64,000 bases of DNA from Corythucha ciliata (GCA_038030265.1 CM075941.1:8742001-8806000), one strand, 5' to 3'; numbered from the stretch's first letter, positions 31,966-44,749 are shown. A program made the numbers and translations. The notes: generated by a model not told the origin, from the letters alone.

Positions 31966-32762
31966 TGCCTTACCTGCGAGTTTTTTGTTTGGCGGACGAG
32001 GCTTGCCGACGAGTACCACTTAATAGTCGAGTGATGTACGTTATTTTTCGCGCAACCGCCGTCGAATATTACCCAGTTTTATTCTTTTAACAAAAAAAAA
32101 CAAAAAAAAAAAACATGTCTTAAGATATTTCTATAATCACGGGTGAGGTGATAACATTTCAACAAAACAAAGGCTGCACAAGGTTATAGAAAACTGACAT
32201 GTAAAAAACTTTTCATGTCAGTTTTAAACCTTTACTATACAGTTTTCAAAAACTGAAGCTATAAAGTACCAGGCTATGAAAAATTCAACTTACTGGAGTT
32301 ATTGTGTTATCGTAATGGGCAACTTACGAAGCAAGTTGCGCGAAAAAAATATGCGAACAGAACAGTCTAGTTGGAGAAAAAAAGAAAACGGCAGAATCGG
32401 TCAATAAAATCGTTATTGAACACTTACCTCGGTGGCACGGAGCTGGCGGGAAGACCGTTGGTACGTATACATCCAAACAACAGGTTTACAAAAGAAGAAA
32501 TGCTCTGTTTATAATTTAAACTCGGAATTGAAACGCTTCCGATAGGAACGCATGGGGTTACCAGTGAGAAGTGACGTCAGGAGTTCGAAGATGACGAAAT
32601 AAGTCTCTGTATCTCCTGCGATACATTGCCAGCTTTTGGGTTAATTTCAGGAAAAGTAAAGCTTTTCTTATTTTGTGCAAGCATTTTTCACAATCAGGTA
32701 TTCCATATCACTCAAAAAAAGTAAAAATCCATGCAGTTCTCGGATGATGTCAAGTCCCCAAT
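31966..32762. other. No gene; one piggyBac-like end
   Basis: AT-rich. It contains a 12-base-arm hairpin near 32191-32226 (AAAACTGACATG / CATGTCAGTTTT) and, at 32609-32644, GTATCTCCTGCGATAC then ATTGCCAGCTTTTGGG and TTAA, resembling the piggyBac end at 27.7 kb. Confidence 0.45.
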
Positions 32763-34191
32763 TGTAAGCGAATATATGTATATATAGATCTTGGCACCAA
32801 GATCATTCACCTAAATGATCTTAGTTCTATGTTAGGCCCTCATTGATGATAGAAATCTCTTCTTATTTTTTTCGAACATTTTTAAAGATGAGTTAGAGAA
32901 TTGTACGCCTGTTATTATACCCATGAACGAGGAACGAAATCCACTTCCCCGCCCTCAAAAGGCCTTGGAAACTAGTGAAGCTTGACAACTTAAAAACTGT
33001 CTTAGGGGGTTTTCACGGTAGATTTCTGGATGAAATCGGTCGGAGTCGGATGTTCTCAAGACCCCTTCCCCCTCGCCCAACGACCATAGCACGTTATCCA
33101 ACGCCGTCTAATAACTTTTATTAACGCTCGGGCTGGAGACAAAGACGAAGAAAAAAAAAAAAAATGAAGGTGAAGAAGATTCAAGTCAAAGCATGACATT
33201 CCGAGAGTTCTCTTGCGCAACTGGATGGTTATTCTATAGAAAGCTCCCAGATGTGATTGGAACTTTAATTAATTGAAATTGTTGTTGAATAAAAAAAGCA
33301 CAAAAGATTGGATTTATCTCAATTGTATTGAATCTTTGACGAGACAGGCACACCGTCAAAGGTTGTCTCTTATTCTTTATCCGTTCTTTTTCTTTCCTTA
33401 TTGAAATCCTTATTCAATCTTCAAATCGGTGTGTTGCAGTGCACACATGAATTGGCTATTGGTTAGCTGGGAGGGCTGAAATTAAATTCAATAATGTAAT
33501 TTACGTCATTGCAAAAAAAAATCGTGTACGGTTTGGTGTGCGAATTTGTTCATTGGACAACAAAAAGTTGCTGCAAAGATATAGTCGCATATAAGAAATT
33601 TAAAAAAATCAGCACTATCAAAATGGTGCAAAGTGGTATTTCGGTTATTGACAGCACTGCGTCAACAATTTATTTGTGGTCTTCCAAGGTGAATTCTTGT
33701 AAAACACAGATGGCTAGTCGACATGCGATTCGTGCACTGAGATGACCATCAATGTACTCACGTATAATTAACTCTGAATGGAAAAAAAATGGCACGGCTA
33801 ATTGCTAAAGCCAAACCATTAAAATTGAAAACAGAGCCATCAAAAGATAAAAATAATAAAAATCTTGCAAGGAAAAAAAATTGAAGATAACAAAAAAATC
33901 ACTCTCATGCATCTATCTACCTTTGAGAGAAAAAAAAAAGTTGCCTAAACAAACAAGGCTTTCGAGTCTATAATTAGAAGCCAGGAGCGCATCTTTAATT
34001 ATAGCCAACATCACAACAGTAACTTAAGACTCAAAAAAGGGAAGGAATTAATGGCTGTGAAAGAAAACTCTCGATCGGAGTAAAAAGCAAGGGAAGGGGA
34101 AAAATAAGCTTAATGGGTATGGAGTTTTTTCAACTTCCTGAGTGAGGAATGATATTTTAAAAAGGGTGCTGATCATAAGAAAGGTTCGTGC
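32763..34191 (+). repeat. Arm 1 of a 1.43-kb inverted duplication
   Basis: Matches the reverse complement of 48214-49657 almost base for base, with scattered single-base differences (for example T/C near 33462, G/A near 33251) and a short insertion in the other arm near 49594. No known TE protein. A 78-codon frame at 33509-33745 is present in both arms (73 codons from its second start in the other) but has no family resemblance. The arm runs straight into an assembly gap. Confidence 0.9.
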
Positions 34192-34691
34192 NNNNNNNNN
34201 NNNNNNNNNNNNNNNNNNNNNNNNNNNNNNNNNNNNNNNNNNNNNNNNNNNNNNNNNNNNNNNNNNNNNNNNNNNNNNNNNNNNNNNNNNNNNNNNNNNN
34301 NNNNNNNNNNNNNNNNNNNNNNNNNNNNNNNNNNNNNNNNNNNNNNNNNNNNNNNNNNNNNNNNNNNNNNNNNNNNNNNNNNNNNNNNNNNNNNNNNNNN
34401 NNNNNNNNNNNNNNNNNNNNNNNNNNNNNNNNNNNNNNNNNNNNNNNNNNNNNNNNNNNNNNNNNNNNNNNNNNNNNNNNNNNNNNNNNNNNNNNNNNNN
34501 NNNNNNNNNNNNNNNNNNNNNNNNNNNNNNNNNNNNNNNNNNNNNNNNNNNNNNNNNNNNNNNNNNNNNNNNNNNNNNNNNNNNNNNNNNNNNNNNNNNN
34601 NNNNNNNNNNNNNNNNNNNNNNNNNNNNNNNNNNNNNNNNNNNNNNNNNNNNNNNNNNNNNNNNNNNNNNNNNNNNNNNNNNNNNNNNNNN
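34192..34691. other. Assembly gap, 500 N
   Basis: Exactly 500 N, a placeholder of unknown true size. Frames drawn through it are meaningless. Confidence 0.99.
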
Positions 34692-35335
34692 TTTAGCAAT
34701 GTCGGACGTGTCTACAAGCACCAGCCGTTTCGGCTGAACGTTATTAGTTTTACACGGTTTCACGTACGGCTTTCAAAAATTATTGAAAAGTACCGGCGCG
34801 GCAAGGTGGACGTGTACGGTTCCGAAGGAGGTTCCCCGAATAAACGACAGGGGAGTCTGTGCGGTCACACCTTATTCGGCCTCTTGGGTCACATGATCAT
34901 TTTCTGCATCTTGGATTTCGTCTGCAGAGAGTCCAGTTTGACTTTGGCTTTGCACTTTACTCTAAAATGGTCGGGCAAAAGACAAACGAAACAGCATTTC
35001 TTCTCTCCAAGTGAGCGACAACCCTCAGACAAAGTCATAGCCCACGCTTTCGGGCTTGTGGACTGAGATGCGTAGATGTTCAGAAATAAAGTGTAAATCC
35101 GGGTAAATATGGTCGCTCAAACACCCCTCATAATGGCGAACAGTAAAAAAATGTCGAAAATAACGTTGGCATAACGTCTTCTGCGTCTGTCCGGTTTTCC
35201 ACTCCTCCCAGGTAATTTTTGGCTCGTGCCGGCTTTTGATCGATGCAGGGGTGGATGAAGGTTTGTTCCCAAATTATCACTGCCCGACGGGATTATAGGG
35301 CCCAACCTTCCAACATCCTTTCGTGCTACCCGGTG
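34692..35335 (+). other. Unrecognised sequence beside the gap
   Basis: An open frame enters from the gap and ends at 35066 (about 125 codons). It is basic then hydrophobic (LFGLLGHMIIFCILDF) and resembles no family I know. The rest is non-coding. Confidence 0.3.
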
Positions 35336-37575
35336 CGAAGGATGTTCGAGGGAGCTATGAATACCTCATCTTCACTGTCCAGGCGAAATCCTAAAAAATT
35401 CAGTCAATGATTTAATTATAGCTCCATGATGACTAAAAACGCCTTTCCAATAGCCATACATTTTTTTTTTTTTCGTTTTCATTTGTGTAGTTTAATTTTA
35501 TGATTATTATTATTATGTGTAAGCCTGATATATCGTTTACGTCTCTTATACTTTTAATCTCTTTTGCTAAACCTAATAATGGGTGGTTTTTGGTTTGGTG
35601 GCGAAGCGAAACTCACAATCCTCGAAGGGGGTCTCTTTCATGAACAATCATTGCGCTGACTCAGACAAACTTTTTAATTTTATCATTTTCTTCAATAAGT
35701 CCCACCCGTGTTAACCCGATGACTCCACACTTTTTCAACAGTCACTCCCCCTGCGCCGTTTGGAACCAAACCAATGAAATTAAGCAAATCATTATTCTGG
35801 TTGGTTAAGATTAGAGGCTAATTATTTATATAAAATACAATCGTTTTACCGCGGAAAAAGTTTTATCTATCGTATATGAATGGTAATGGGCAGGGGGGAA
35901 GATATTGGAAGGATTGTCTGCGATCAATTCTTGTTGTTTAGAGAAAGTGCGCCTCAAGCAGATTACATTTACATTTTTGTTCTAGAGTAAGTATCCCTCT
36001 TGCCCCTCCTGCAACATATTCCACTATGTGAACTATGTCTGAAGGGAATTACATTTTCAAATTAAGGGCTATAATGCAGGGGGCTCTTTGTTAATCCGCC
36101 CTCAGGGGAAGGGATGAAGTGAGTCGATTTGAGATCGTTTAAATTCGAGGTGTGACCCGTAAATTTGCCTATAAAAGTAAAGTGTGGAAACAGTCATCAG
36201 GAACCAAGGGATGAGGGGAGGGTCGCTCTTCTTTGGTTTTGAACCGCAGGGGATGAATCAGCGGATTCGATTACCTTCCACTCTCATCTTCTTTCACGCT
36301 GCTCCCTTGGCACCCATGAATATGATTTGAATTAAACTACTACTCGAGGGAATTGGGGAAGAATATTTTTTTTTTTTTTTTTTGATCAGAGATTTAAGAA
36401 TTTGATATGGCCGGCGTGCCGTATTATATTCTTACGCCCTGGCTTCTAGACCTCCCTTACATCCAACCATATTGTATTATTTCCCCTCCCTATATTATAC
36501 AGTTACACTTGAACAATAGGGGTATAGGGGGGACATATAAAAGGTACTCATGAGTATTTCGGTTAAAGAAGTAAACAAAAATGAATACAGATGCTCACAC
36601 GTTTTGTGCTAGTATGCGTATATGAAGTCTATGTAACGCAAACAAATTTATTGCCTCGAAAAATGAAGAATTTTGATAGTTTGCATCATGGTGACATAGT
36701 CACCGCAGACGCAATGTGAACATCTGTGTACACTATACATCTGTTACTTATTGCGTGATTAAATTAGTTCCCCTGATGTGTTAAGGTGTACGGTGGTCGT
36801 GATTCCCCTTGAGGGGACGGCGAATGGCTGTTTTGGAGTTTTTCTCTATTTTCGGCGATTTCTTTTGCTCCCACATCAAAACACTCCGAAAGCTCAAATC
36901 GAAATACTCAGAAAAAATGACCGTAAAAATCGAGGAAACGGCTAAAATTTAAAAATGGATGAAACCGCGTATCGTGGGGTCACTGGCGGACCTACACCTA
37001 TCGGGGCCGAATCGCGGAAATCTCCAGGAGGCACCTGAGTCTCTCTGTATGAACAAGACTTATTATAATTTTAACTTAGCCTTTTCCTTATCTTAGCGAC
37101 TAATTACCGCTATTTCATCTTTTCTACCCGCCAATGAGGAAGTTTCACATTTTCCAAAAATATTTTTTTTCGATTAGGCATATCAATCTTTCCATGTAAA
37201 TAGATAAATAAAAATTTAAAACCCTTCGGAAATATTTTTTTTTTATTAACAAAAGTTGGCATATTTGAAATCCCGCCAAAACGAACATTTTCCGCTACGT
37301 AATATCCGTTGTATTCTCTGTCCTTTTCATGCCTCTAAATAGCTCATCTGTTTATCCTCCATTATTTTATTATCGGAGAGCTCTAGTAGAAAATAAGGCA
37401 AAGAAACACAACAAACCTCTCTCCAACAGCAACGTTACAGGCGGATTTTTTTCGGAAGGCGCATATGACACAAACATGCTAGCTGGCTTGTTTGAAATGA
37501 CCTAAAACTTCAAAAATTGCGTATTTATTAACTGTTGGGTTGTTCTACGAACGGATCACGATTTATGCTCAATTT
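35336..37575. other. Apparently unique non-coding DNA
   Basis: No TE or protein signal. It has poly-T runs at 35460-35473 and 36367-36383, and palindromic GGTGACATAGTCACC at 36690-36704. Could be intronic or intergenic host sequence. Confidence 0.45.
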
Positions 37576-37579
37576 TAGC

Positions 37580-39310
37580 ATAAATAAACCTTAAAAAATA
37601 AATTTATGAATAAGTTCTGACCCATGAAACTTCCTCATTAGCGCTTTATGACCAGTTTAAGCCGATAATTTATCAATTTTAGCCATGAATGAGTGCTTTT
37701 TGTAAACTTTACCCGCAAATCAGCGCCTATTTTCTTAATGATGGCCGCATTTATCGTTCTTCTCAATTTCAGCAGCAGCAGTTAGCAGTTTTGTCCCCCC
37801 CCTCCCATAACCATGAATTTGCGCATTTTCTCAACTTTAGCAGCAAAGTAGCGTTTTTATTCCGTGAGCGAGTTTCTTAATTTACCACAAGTTTTGGAGC
37901 TTTCCTCAATTTTAGCAGCAAATTAGCGATTTTTTCAATTTTCTTAGCAGGGGATTAGCACTTTTCTCAGTTTTAGCTGAAAATTATAGTTTTTCTCCGG
38001 TGTTTTCCTCAATATTAGCCGCGAAACAGAGGGCTTTTCACAAATTAGGATTTTTTTGGTTCACCATATTATGCTATGCATGAGCGATTTTTCTCAGTTT
38101 TACCCGCGCATTAGCAGTTTTTCGCGCTTCTTCTTAATTTCTGCCTCAAAGCGGAATAACGAAGCCACGAATGGCGTCGTTATTCAGCTTTTTCTAAATT
38201 TTAGCTGCCGTAGCGTTTCCAACCCGTGCATTACCGACTTCTCTCAATTATTTGCCAAGAATTGGCGTTTTCCTCAATTTGAAGCTGCAAATTATTCATT
38301 TTTTCCATTTTTAGCTGAGAATTAGCACTTTTACCAAATTTGAACTGAAAATTGCGTTTTTCTCAAATTTAGCCGCGCTAATTAGTGATTTTTTTTTCAA
38401 TTTTAGCCACGAATTAGTGATTTTCTTCATTTGCATTCGCGAATCAACGTTTTTCTTCACCTATATCCACCAATCGCAAACTATAGCGATTTTTTCCCAT
38501 TTCAGCTGTGGAATAGCGCTTTACGCTAATTTTGCGGTGATTTAGCATCTATTCCTTTTTTTATACGCGAAAGGGCGATTTTTCGGAATTTAAGTTGTGA
38601 ACTAGCCATTTTTGTCCAATTTTAACCGCGGGGTTGGCCCAAAAACAAAACTTTTGCGTTGATTTCCACAATTTATTAGTAGAATGGTCTCCGTGCACCA
38701 CGAATCAGCGATTTTTCCTGAATTGTAGTCTGGAAGTTGTATCGCGAGACCACGACGAATAAGCGCTTTTTCGCAGCTATAGCCACGAATATTAGCGATT
38801 TTTTCAATTTTCGCCGCGTCAGCAAGTTGCAAATTGCCCATTAGCACTTTACTGGGCTTTAAGGACCTAATGAAACTTGGGACACGGTGTATTTCCTCTT
38901 TTTAGCCGCGAATTTTCTTCAATAAATCGTGAATTTTCTCAATTTGAGCCACCAGAATAGCGCTTTCGGGGACTCATTCGAATAATCGGCCCACAGTCTT
39001 TGCTGATATCACTTGCAACGTTATATTCTCCAGTTCGGGTAAACAGGAATTTGTAGAAAGTAGCAAAATCGCTGTCTTTCCGTCCGACCTTTTCAAATAT
39101 ACCTACATCCATGGATAACCTAAAAATCCTCATTTTTCCGTATTTAAGCTTCTAGGGCGCCCCCCTCCTTTCTGGCCCATACCTCGGTACGCTACTTTGT
39201 GCGGTCTGAAGTCCAAGGAAGTATGGACGCACGCGGACCTTTTCGGGCTGTTTGAAGTCGAGAAAATCTGCTAAGCGTAACTTCAACGAGAAACGCTCAT
39301 TTTTGGAGCC
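37580..39310 (+). repeat. Large dispersed repeat with type A periodic interior
   Basis: Many 28-32-base units such as GCGAATTAGCGATTTTTCTC with CAATTTTAGC. The order of variants, including non-periodic landmarks (TTTGGTTCACCATA, GGAAGTTGTATCGCGAGACC, CTGAAGTCCAAGGAA), is repeated in the reverse complement of 53935-54733, with about 370 extra bases here between 38795 and 39170. It is therefore one old mobile or duplicated unit and not a free satellite. Confidence 0.75.
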
Positions 39311-42300
39311 TGCGAGGTCTAAGACCAAGACCAAGACTGGATTGTGATTGCAAGACCAAGACGCAAGACTCGCTATGCAAGACCAAGACTGTCAAGTCTT
39401 GGTGTTGTTCTGGCTTTTCGCATCACTATCCTGTGGCACTTCGGACGCTTCGGTGTCGCTGGACACTTCAGTGTAAACTCAGAAGTGTTTCGAGACACTT
39501 GTCTCTCGACAGTCAAGTGTTGGATAGAAGTTGCTTTGACCGTTGGGACACTGACGGAAATTTTTTTCTGGGATAAGTCGATGGTGGTTTGCAAGAAGGG
39601 CAAATCTGACATTTTTCGCTAGGGGACAAACTGTTTTTATCCTTCCATGGCGAACTTCGAAAGAGGGCCGAACGGCAAGGGCCGACCTGTAACGTTTGAT
39701 TTTTCGTAGTAAAAAAGGATGTCAAAAGGGCCAAACTGCTAAAAGTTCCAGTTTTTATTATCTAGTAAAATATTTACGATAAATACAAATTTGCTCAGTA
39801 TTGAAAAATGTTTGTTAATAAATAGTCCATCATAACGGAACGTTTTAACAAGGAATTAAATGAAAGGAGCAATTAATTTTTCATTTTGAGTTACAGAATC
39901 CTTGTCGTCAGATGCAGACTGGCCCTTCTTGCAAAACGCCATCGAAGGGTACACAAAAGTTTCCGAATACTGAAATATGAATAAAAATGTACGAACCATG
40001 CCATCAGTCTCATCTCTTTCGAAGCTGCATAGGAAATAATTTTGTAAGAGGCTTTCCCAGTAGCACGCGCATTTAGTGTGACATAACTGCCAAACAATAC
40101 GTATCTCGGGACACTTCTGTATAAACACACCTTTTTGCACGTAGGTAAATTGTAAAATAGTTGATTTCTTTCGTCATTTTTATTCCTCGACAAATACCCA
40201 GCTTATATTCATGATTAAAGGGTAGGGTGGGTCAAAGGGACTTGGAAAGGATAAACTCGCTGAAAGAGGGGCAAAACGTGCTCCGAATGCGTGAAATTAG
40301 GGGAATAAACAAGTTTAGTTTAAAACCCAGGGCTTCAACACTCCCCCCACCCTTTTCCTGATACTTACATTCCCATCATTGTAAAATTAATCTAGAACAT
40401 TTTCGATAATTTGAGTTGGAACACTTTTTTCGTCTAGCTAGCAGCAGGAATATAAAATAGCGCTTAAATTAAATATCAATATTGGCGATACAATTCTGTA
40501 TTTTCCTCCCCGGCTTGGTAAAATTGTGTTATTCAAGGTGCCACCCAGTGTTAATTTTACAATCATGACACCATGGGCTTTGCCTCTTAATACATCGGTT
40601 GATGGGAAGGAAGGGGGTGGGAATAAATTGGCCCAATTTGATGAAAATTGTTGTTTTCCCCCCGACGAGATGGATTAATGCCAGGGATTTGTCATCACTA
40701 TAACGATTGGTAACAAACGATTAAAACATGCTACACTAATATCAAGTCATGTAGCATAGTTTTTACAATTACGATTACAACATACATCAGCGCAGTCCAA
40801 ATTCCAATTAAAAGAAAATGACAAAGGTTTTAATTGCTAGATGATATCACCTGTATACAGCTTCCTATCGACCCCGAATATCTTATTAGTCAGTCCGATG
40901 CAAGGCAAAATGAAAAATCCCTCGAGATTTCCCGAAGAAAAATTGTTTTCCTGGGAGTGGATGGGAAAAAGGTCGCAAGGGACACAGGTCGAGAAGGAGG
41001 AGAAGAAATAGTATACCTCTTCCAACCCCTTAAATAATAGGAAGGGTTTTTGATCAAATTTTTGGGGCTGTCGTATGAGTGAGGGGCTTGGGGGTGTGTG
41101 TGTGTGTGCGTCTGAAAAGGTAGATAATGATGAAAGATTAGCCGTTCCACGTTGATAGCTTACAGAAGAGCAAGGGATTTTCTATACCTCTGGGAAGGAC
41201 TGGATGGTGCTGGACTTTCCGGCTTTTTAAAAGGCTTGACTGTTGTAGGGAAGGGGGAGGGGTCGATAAGATGCCGAAAACGAAAATCTCCCGGTATCCT
41301 TGTGTGAATTTATCTCAACCCACCATAAAAACAAGGTGTTTTCGGTACTTCCGATGTTTTTTTTTTTTGTGTGTGGGGGAGGGTGTGTGTGTGTACAGGA
41401 CCTTTTATCGCTCTGCGTATCCGTCAAAAGTCAAGTTTTCAAGTTAAAAGATTGATGGACGAAACAAATCTTGCCTTCTATTTTTTTATAATTCTCACTT
41501 AACTTTCATGGTGTGTGCCCTACCCCTAAACAACCTGCAAGTTTTGATTTTCATTATCTTTTCTCTCTCTCCCTCACTCTCTCTCTCTCTCTCATGGCAA
41601 GACTGTGACTCTCGAAATAGTTTGTTTCTGAAGTAGAAGAGCCACCATTTTGTTTTAATTTATACTTCAAAATAATTATATTTGTTCAAAAGAACGTTAA
41701 TAATACCAACGGAAGCCCACACGTTCTGCCAAAGTTTCGTCATTATTGTAAAGACAAGAGAGAGACCTTTCGGGATGGACATAATGGCAATTTAATCGCG
41801 GGATCAATGACTGGGGCTATAGATGACAACAGGCGATTCCCTCTTCTCTATGTATCTAACGCCCTTTCTTTCATCTTAAACTCGCCCTTTTCTCCTCGGT
41901 CTTTCAATAGAAGAGAAACACGTTTATTTCAAACTTTTTTAATGAAATTCGAGCACACGCCGAAGGTGGCTATGTGTTGCGGCCAGATTCCGTCCTTTAT
42001 TTTTATGAAACTCTTCCATCTTCTATGCCTGGTAATTTTAATGAATTTTAATTTATTTATTTATTTTTTTTTTTGTAAGAAAATAGTGCATCGCGATGCC
42101 GAAAATGATGGATATGGAAGTTCATATCTCGAAATATTTGATGAGAGTTCAAAGAGCTTGAATATCTTTCGTAACAGAAAGAGCAGAAAAGATCACGGTG
42201 GGCAGTAGGGCAGTCAGAAACGAGGGGGGCATTGCACAACAATTATTAGTGGCCCATTCACGGGCAGATAATTTTGACAGAGATTTGATCTGCTCGTTAT

Positions 42301-42365
42301 TGGGGGGGAGGGGTAGCACATCTGGCAGATTGAGATCTGTCGTCGACCGAAATCTGACAGATTTC
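39311..42365. other. Mostly unique non-coding DNA
   Basis: A CAAGACCAAGAC simple repeat lies at 39310-39400 and GACACTT-rich sequence to 39540. Then AT-rich sequence with a TG microsatellite at 41092-41108, a T/GTGTG run at 41356-41394 and a CT microsatellite at 41559-41593. No protein family is recognised in any of the short frames. Confidence 0.45.
41559..41593. repeat. CT microsatellite
   Basis: CTCTCT run with a few interruptions. Confidence 0.9.
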
Positions 42366-42367
42366 AT

Positions 42368-43156
42368 TTACCGGTCTTTGATCTCATAAATCCTAAGCCA
42401 AAGGCCAGGCTGAACTAGCCAAGAGGTGAGACTAAGCAGTCGGTTAGCTCCTAAATGACGTTTTGGGGCGGACTTGCCATTTTTGACTACGGGAGCTTGA
42501 AGGTGCAACGTTACGTCGTGCGCTTTGTGATCAGAGAACTGCCAATCGATTATGCTGGAGCTGAACCAGGAATGATGGATATTTATGAAAACATTATCGA
42601 GGGCGGACTCTTTACCATTACCGTGGATTCTGGTGCACCGGTGTGTAGAGGGCTGAAAGTCATAGGATGACAGCAAGATAAAAAAAAAAAGTAGTTGGCA
42701 TCCGATTCCCCACTGAGTATGTCGATATTAAAATCGCCAGCAAGCAACGCTGGGGAGTTCATACGGCCCAGTCTATCAAGAAATTCCTGAAAAGTGCGGA
42801 AGAATTCGTGGAGCGGGCCACCCGCAGGTCTATAAATCAAGCACACAACGATGTCCGGGAGTGTAATTCGAGTAGCGGAAATCTCGACCACGGCCTCAAG
42901 CGAGAGAGAAACCAGATTGGCGATCTCACCGGAGCCCAGACCACTTTTAATGAATACCGAAGACCCTCCGTGACAATTCACTTCCCATACAGAAGGACGT
43001 TCCCAGCAAGATGGAATTCGGTACATAACATCCAATAGCGGTACTAGTCAGCCAGTGATCGGTGAGACAAATTATAATGATGTCGGGACGAGTTAAAAGA
43101 AAAGTTTCCAGTTCTAAGAGCTTGCTGGGGTGACCCTGGATATTATAGTAAAACAA
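42368..43156 (-). pseudogene. LINE AP-endonuclease remnant
   Basis: Read on the minus strand from 43156: NIQGHPSKLLELETFLL and PDIIIICLTDHWL (endonuclease N-terminus; family has TEhWL), then after a frame change SSVFIKSGLG, LPDIVVCLIYRPAGGP, MNSPALLAGDFNIDIL (catalytic GDFNxD), then in another frame FINIHHSWF and SDHKAHDVTLHL (catalytic SDH). These are the ordered motifs of the APE domain of Jockey/CR1-type LINEs. At least two frameshifts. No RT follows toward 42368, so it is an isolated 5' piece. It could belong to the same family as the RT at 28-30 kb; this is untested. Confidence 0.82.
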
Positions 43157-43487
43157 CTGAAAAATTAAAGTGATTGTTTGTTATGCCTACAGTCAATGAT
43201 TCCGCGGAGTTGAGTCAGACTCATGACGTGTCGGTGGTCGAGCAATACGCGAGGGAGCTATTAGGCAACCCTCTGGCCAGTAATTAGGATCCATTAGAGA
43301 ATCGTACGTTGAAACGTCCGTAATCCAAGTCCGCTGTTACGAATATAAATGAAGTCCGTTAGGAAGGGAACAAGTGTCTTGAGAAGTCCGAGGGCGTTTG
43401 TGGAATCGACAGCGACGGAAGTGATGTTTTCCGCGCTGCAGAGATAACGAGGATGGAGATGACAATCTGCGCGTTGCAAAAGTCTTA
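43157..43487. other. No gene
   Basis: Probably LINE 5' sequence upstream of the endonuclease; no motif seen. Confidence 0.35.
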
Positions 43488-43700
43488 AGCCGGGAATACA
43501 CTCGAGCCGAGGCAGACCGCACACCGAACGAGACAAGCCGAGGCTGCCGAGGATCTACCGACAGTCGATGGCTCAGGGCACACAGCGCATGAGGTAGGCC
43601 GAGCCTGTTCGCCGCTCAGAAAAAAAGCCATACACACTAGCGCGCCTCGGCTTGCCTCGTTCGATGCGTGGTCTGCCTCGGTTTAAGTGCATTCCCGGCT
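43488..43700. mobile_element. Harbinger-type MITE, 213 bases, TTA target
   Basis: Inverted ends AGCCGGGAATACACTCGAGC (extending about 55 bases to CAAGCCGAGG) against a right end closing AGTGCATTCCCGGCT. TTA flanks both sides (43485-43487, 43701-43703), fitting the 3-base target of PIF/Harbinger. No coding capacity. Its termini differ from those of the 12-23 kb Harbinger. Confidence 0.8.
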
Positions 43701-43770
43701 TTATAAACGAACTGTAATAAAACAGTATTTTCTAGCCTGAAGATACGGACAGATCAGATCGTTACGTTAA

Positions 43771-44020
43771 GGCAGGGCTGACCAACCTTTTTTGGTCGTG
43801 GGCCGTAAACCTGGTTGCAAGAACTCAGCTGGGCCACCCATCCTCGTCCCTCCCCATCGAGCAGAAAGCTGATCTTATTTAGCAAAAGGCCGTGACGCTC
43901 TGCAAAAAACGCACTTGGGCCTGTTCAATAACTTCAACAACATAAAGTTAACCACAGTATAAAGGCGTTTTCAATTTGAACAAAAAATGTGCCGTGGGGC
44001 AGCTCATATTGCAGTGCCAT
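43771..44020 (+). repeat. Direct repeat copy 1 (GGGCTGACCAACC family)
   Basis: Starts near GGGCTGACCAACC and ends near CAGTGCCATAG. About 80 percent similar to 44450-44690 over its length (shared words: GTAAACCTGGTTGCAA, AAACGCACTTGGG, CAAAAAATGTGCC). No ORF. The start resembles non-autonomous hAT ends, but no target duplication was resolved. Confidence 0.7.
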
Positions 44021-44049
44021 AGACACCCAACTATTTAACTGTGTACATC

Positions 44050-44130
44050 ACACCCATGCTACGCGGGCGTTTGGGGACACACACCGCCGAGAACACCCAC
44101 ACGAAGCCGAGTGTGCCGTGTCACGGTGTC
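44050..44130. repeat. Dispersed repeat unit shared with 11925-12010
   Basis: Inverted relative to the copy near 12 kb. It contains ACGCGGGCGTTT and CACCCACACGAAGCCGAGTG. Confidence 0.55.
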
Positions 44131-44164
44131 ACAGCTCGCCCGAGAATCAGCATTCAGTGACTCC

Positions 44165-44420
44165 ATGTGCCCTAAGAATTGGCTAAACTGACGATTCGCA
44201 CCTTACAGTGACTAATAGTATGGCGATTGTCGCGCTAAATATACAGACGATTCCTGCCCTGAAAATGGCAAAAAGGTGGCCCATTTCCGCTCCAAATATG
44301 GCCAAACTGTTCATTCGTGCCATGCAAATGGCCTAAATTGAGGATTCGCTCAAAATCGAGCTAAAATCGATCATTCGTTCCGCCACCGAACAAAGGCCCT
44401 TTCAACCGAGCGAAATCATC
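44165..44420. repeat. Periodic repeat, type C-like
   Basis: Units around GGCTAAACTGACGATTCGC, about 45-50 bases apart. Confidence 0.55.
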
Positions 44421-44449
44421 GACTCACCCCCCTGTCGTTATGGCCCTCG

Positions 44450-44690
44450 ATCGTGGGCCATAAACCCGGTTGCAATAACTCAGGCGGGCCACCCAACCTC
44501 GCCCCTCCCCCCTCTATCGAGCATAACACTGATCTTACTTAGCACAAGGCTGTGTGGCTGTGAAAAAAAACGCACTTGGGGCCTGATCAATAATTGCAAC
44601 AACAAAAGCTAATCACAGTACAATAGCGTTTTCTATTTTCACAAAAAATGTGCCCCGGCGCTGCTCATTCCAGTGCCGCGGCCTTTGCTC
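44450..44690 (+). repeat. Direct repeat copy 2 (GGGCTGACCAACC family)
   Basis: Second copy of the family at 43771-44020, lacking its first bases. It carries AAACGCACTTGGG and CAAAAAATGTGCC in the same order. Confidence 0.7.
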
Positions 44691-44749
44691 TGCGCCTTGA
44701 ACATTTGGCGCCCCCGGGCGAATCTTTCACCAACTTCTCCATGGATTTG

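Noticed and set aside
34700..34840. ACGTACGG/GTACGGTTCCG words resembling the 3' strand of a group II intron domain V
   Set aside because: No 34-base hairpin with the catalytic triad, tetraloop and bulge can be drawn, and no intron-encoded protein is present.
34142..35066. Long frames through 34192-34691 (and through 54734-55233)
   Set aside because: They consist of unknown residues from N runs.
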